Shown here piece after piece: positions 63,797-64,000 of a stretch of DNA of 64,000 nt (its first letter is position 1; each line of letters begins with the position of its first letter). A program made the position numbers and the translations under genes. Source of the stretch: Nitrosomonas sp. Nm84 (GTDB taxonomy: Bacteria; Pseudomonadota; Gammaproteobacteria; Burkholderiales; Nitrosomonadaceae); assembly GCF_003201565.1 (NCBI RefSeq), contig NZ_QJJP01000016.1:1-64000 (forward strand), given 5' to 3'. The notes beneath the pieces were generated by a model, which saw only the letters and a list, made by a program, of their open reading frames with translations, made no database searches and was not told the DNA's origin.

Positions 63797-64000
63797 GATG
63801 TACGAATTACCTAGGCAAGGTCACCTAAGTGATTACTTAGAGAAAAATACGTAATTTCCCAATATATTTTTGCATGAGAATTTCATACCCTGTTTACTTG
63901 AGGAAGTATGTCATGAATTCTAATGAAACTGCTTTAAGCGAAGGAATTTTCCCAAGCTATTAGTATGACTCTGAGGAATTTATGAAACTGTAGTTAAGCA
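63797..64000. other. 204-bp end of window, no clear gene
   Basis: A 13-codon frame from ATG 63913 (MNSNETALSEGIF...) with GAGGAAG upstream is preceded by a proper ribosome site but ends at 63963; it could be a leader peptide or chance. Nothing else is supported. Confidence 0.3.

Noticed and set aside
1..64000. CRISPR arrays, rRNA and tRNA genes
   Set aside because: No regularly spaced direct repeats and no tRNA or rRNA signature sequences were seen on reading; a dedicated scan could still find a degenerate tRNA.

Overview
The window looks like chromosomal DNA from a betaproteobacterium with moderate GC. Gene content (PEP-CTERM protein, GreB, EmrE, Ppk1, FadN/FadA, Cti, several PAS-GGDEF-EAL proteins, many MITE-like repeats) would fit a Nitrosomonas-type nitrifier or a relative. 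That placement is inference: no ammonia-oxidation gene or rRNA lies here. About fifty genes are intact, one is broken by a single stop codon, and two transposase remnants sit in the right-hand 4 kb. I saw no tRNA, rRNA, CRISPR array or prophage.

Layout. 0-6.2 kb: a PAS-sigma54 activator diverges from an exported protein whose start is preceded by a recognisable -24/-12 promoter; then a LicD/cytidylyltransferase fusion, a small RTX-type Ca-binding protein and a secreted unknown. 6.3-12.6 kb: hydroxyacid dehydrogenase-EmrE-GreB operon, a coiled-coil protein, fatty acid cis/trans isomerase and a lipoprotein. 12.6-19.8 kb: two paralogous multi-PAS GGDEF-EAL proteins flanking thiopurine methyltransferase. 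20-29 kb: serine dehydratase, a DUF3422-like membrane protein, thioesterase, fadN-fadA, ArsC-like and cupin proteins. 29-36 kb: a nonsense-disrupted AAA/DUF4143 ATPase, two small lipoprotein operons, a LuxR regulator and a lysophospholipase-like lipoprotein. 36-42 kb: KAS II-ACP-membrane protein operon, then a c-di-GMP-I riboswitch leading into a PEP-CTERM protein and a di-heme peroxidase. 42-55 kb: tandem-repeat lipoprotein, DUF2252, SGNH protein, a third GGDEF-EAL protein, TonB receptor, LdhA, PQQ-type sugar dehydrogenase, Ppk1. 55-64 kb: ada-2OG oxygenase-alkB repair operon, SnoaL protein, GH19-like lysozyme, glmS, IS256 and IS3 remnants.

How it fits together. The strongest theme is cyclic di-GMP: three proteins with intact GGDEF and EAL motifs share the window with a c-di-GMP riboswitch in front of an exosortase substrate, which suggests control of surface or matrix material. 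A second theme is lipids: cis/trans isomerisation, beta-oxidation, an accessory KAS/ACP pair and a lysophospholipase-like protein. A third is stress and repair: the Ada/AlkB operon, Ppk1, EmrE and GreB.

The most distinctive non-coding feature is a family of about 145-bp inverted-repeat elements (four full copies, one truncated). They all sit close to gene 3' ends, and in three cases the element end supplies or overlaps the stop codon of the neighbouring gene.
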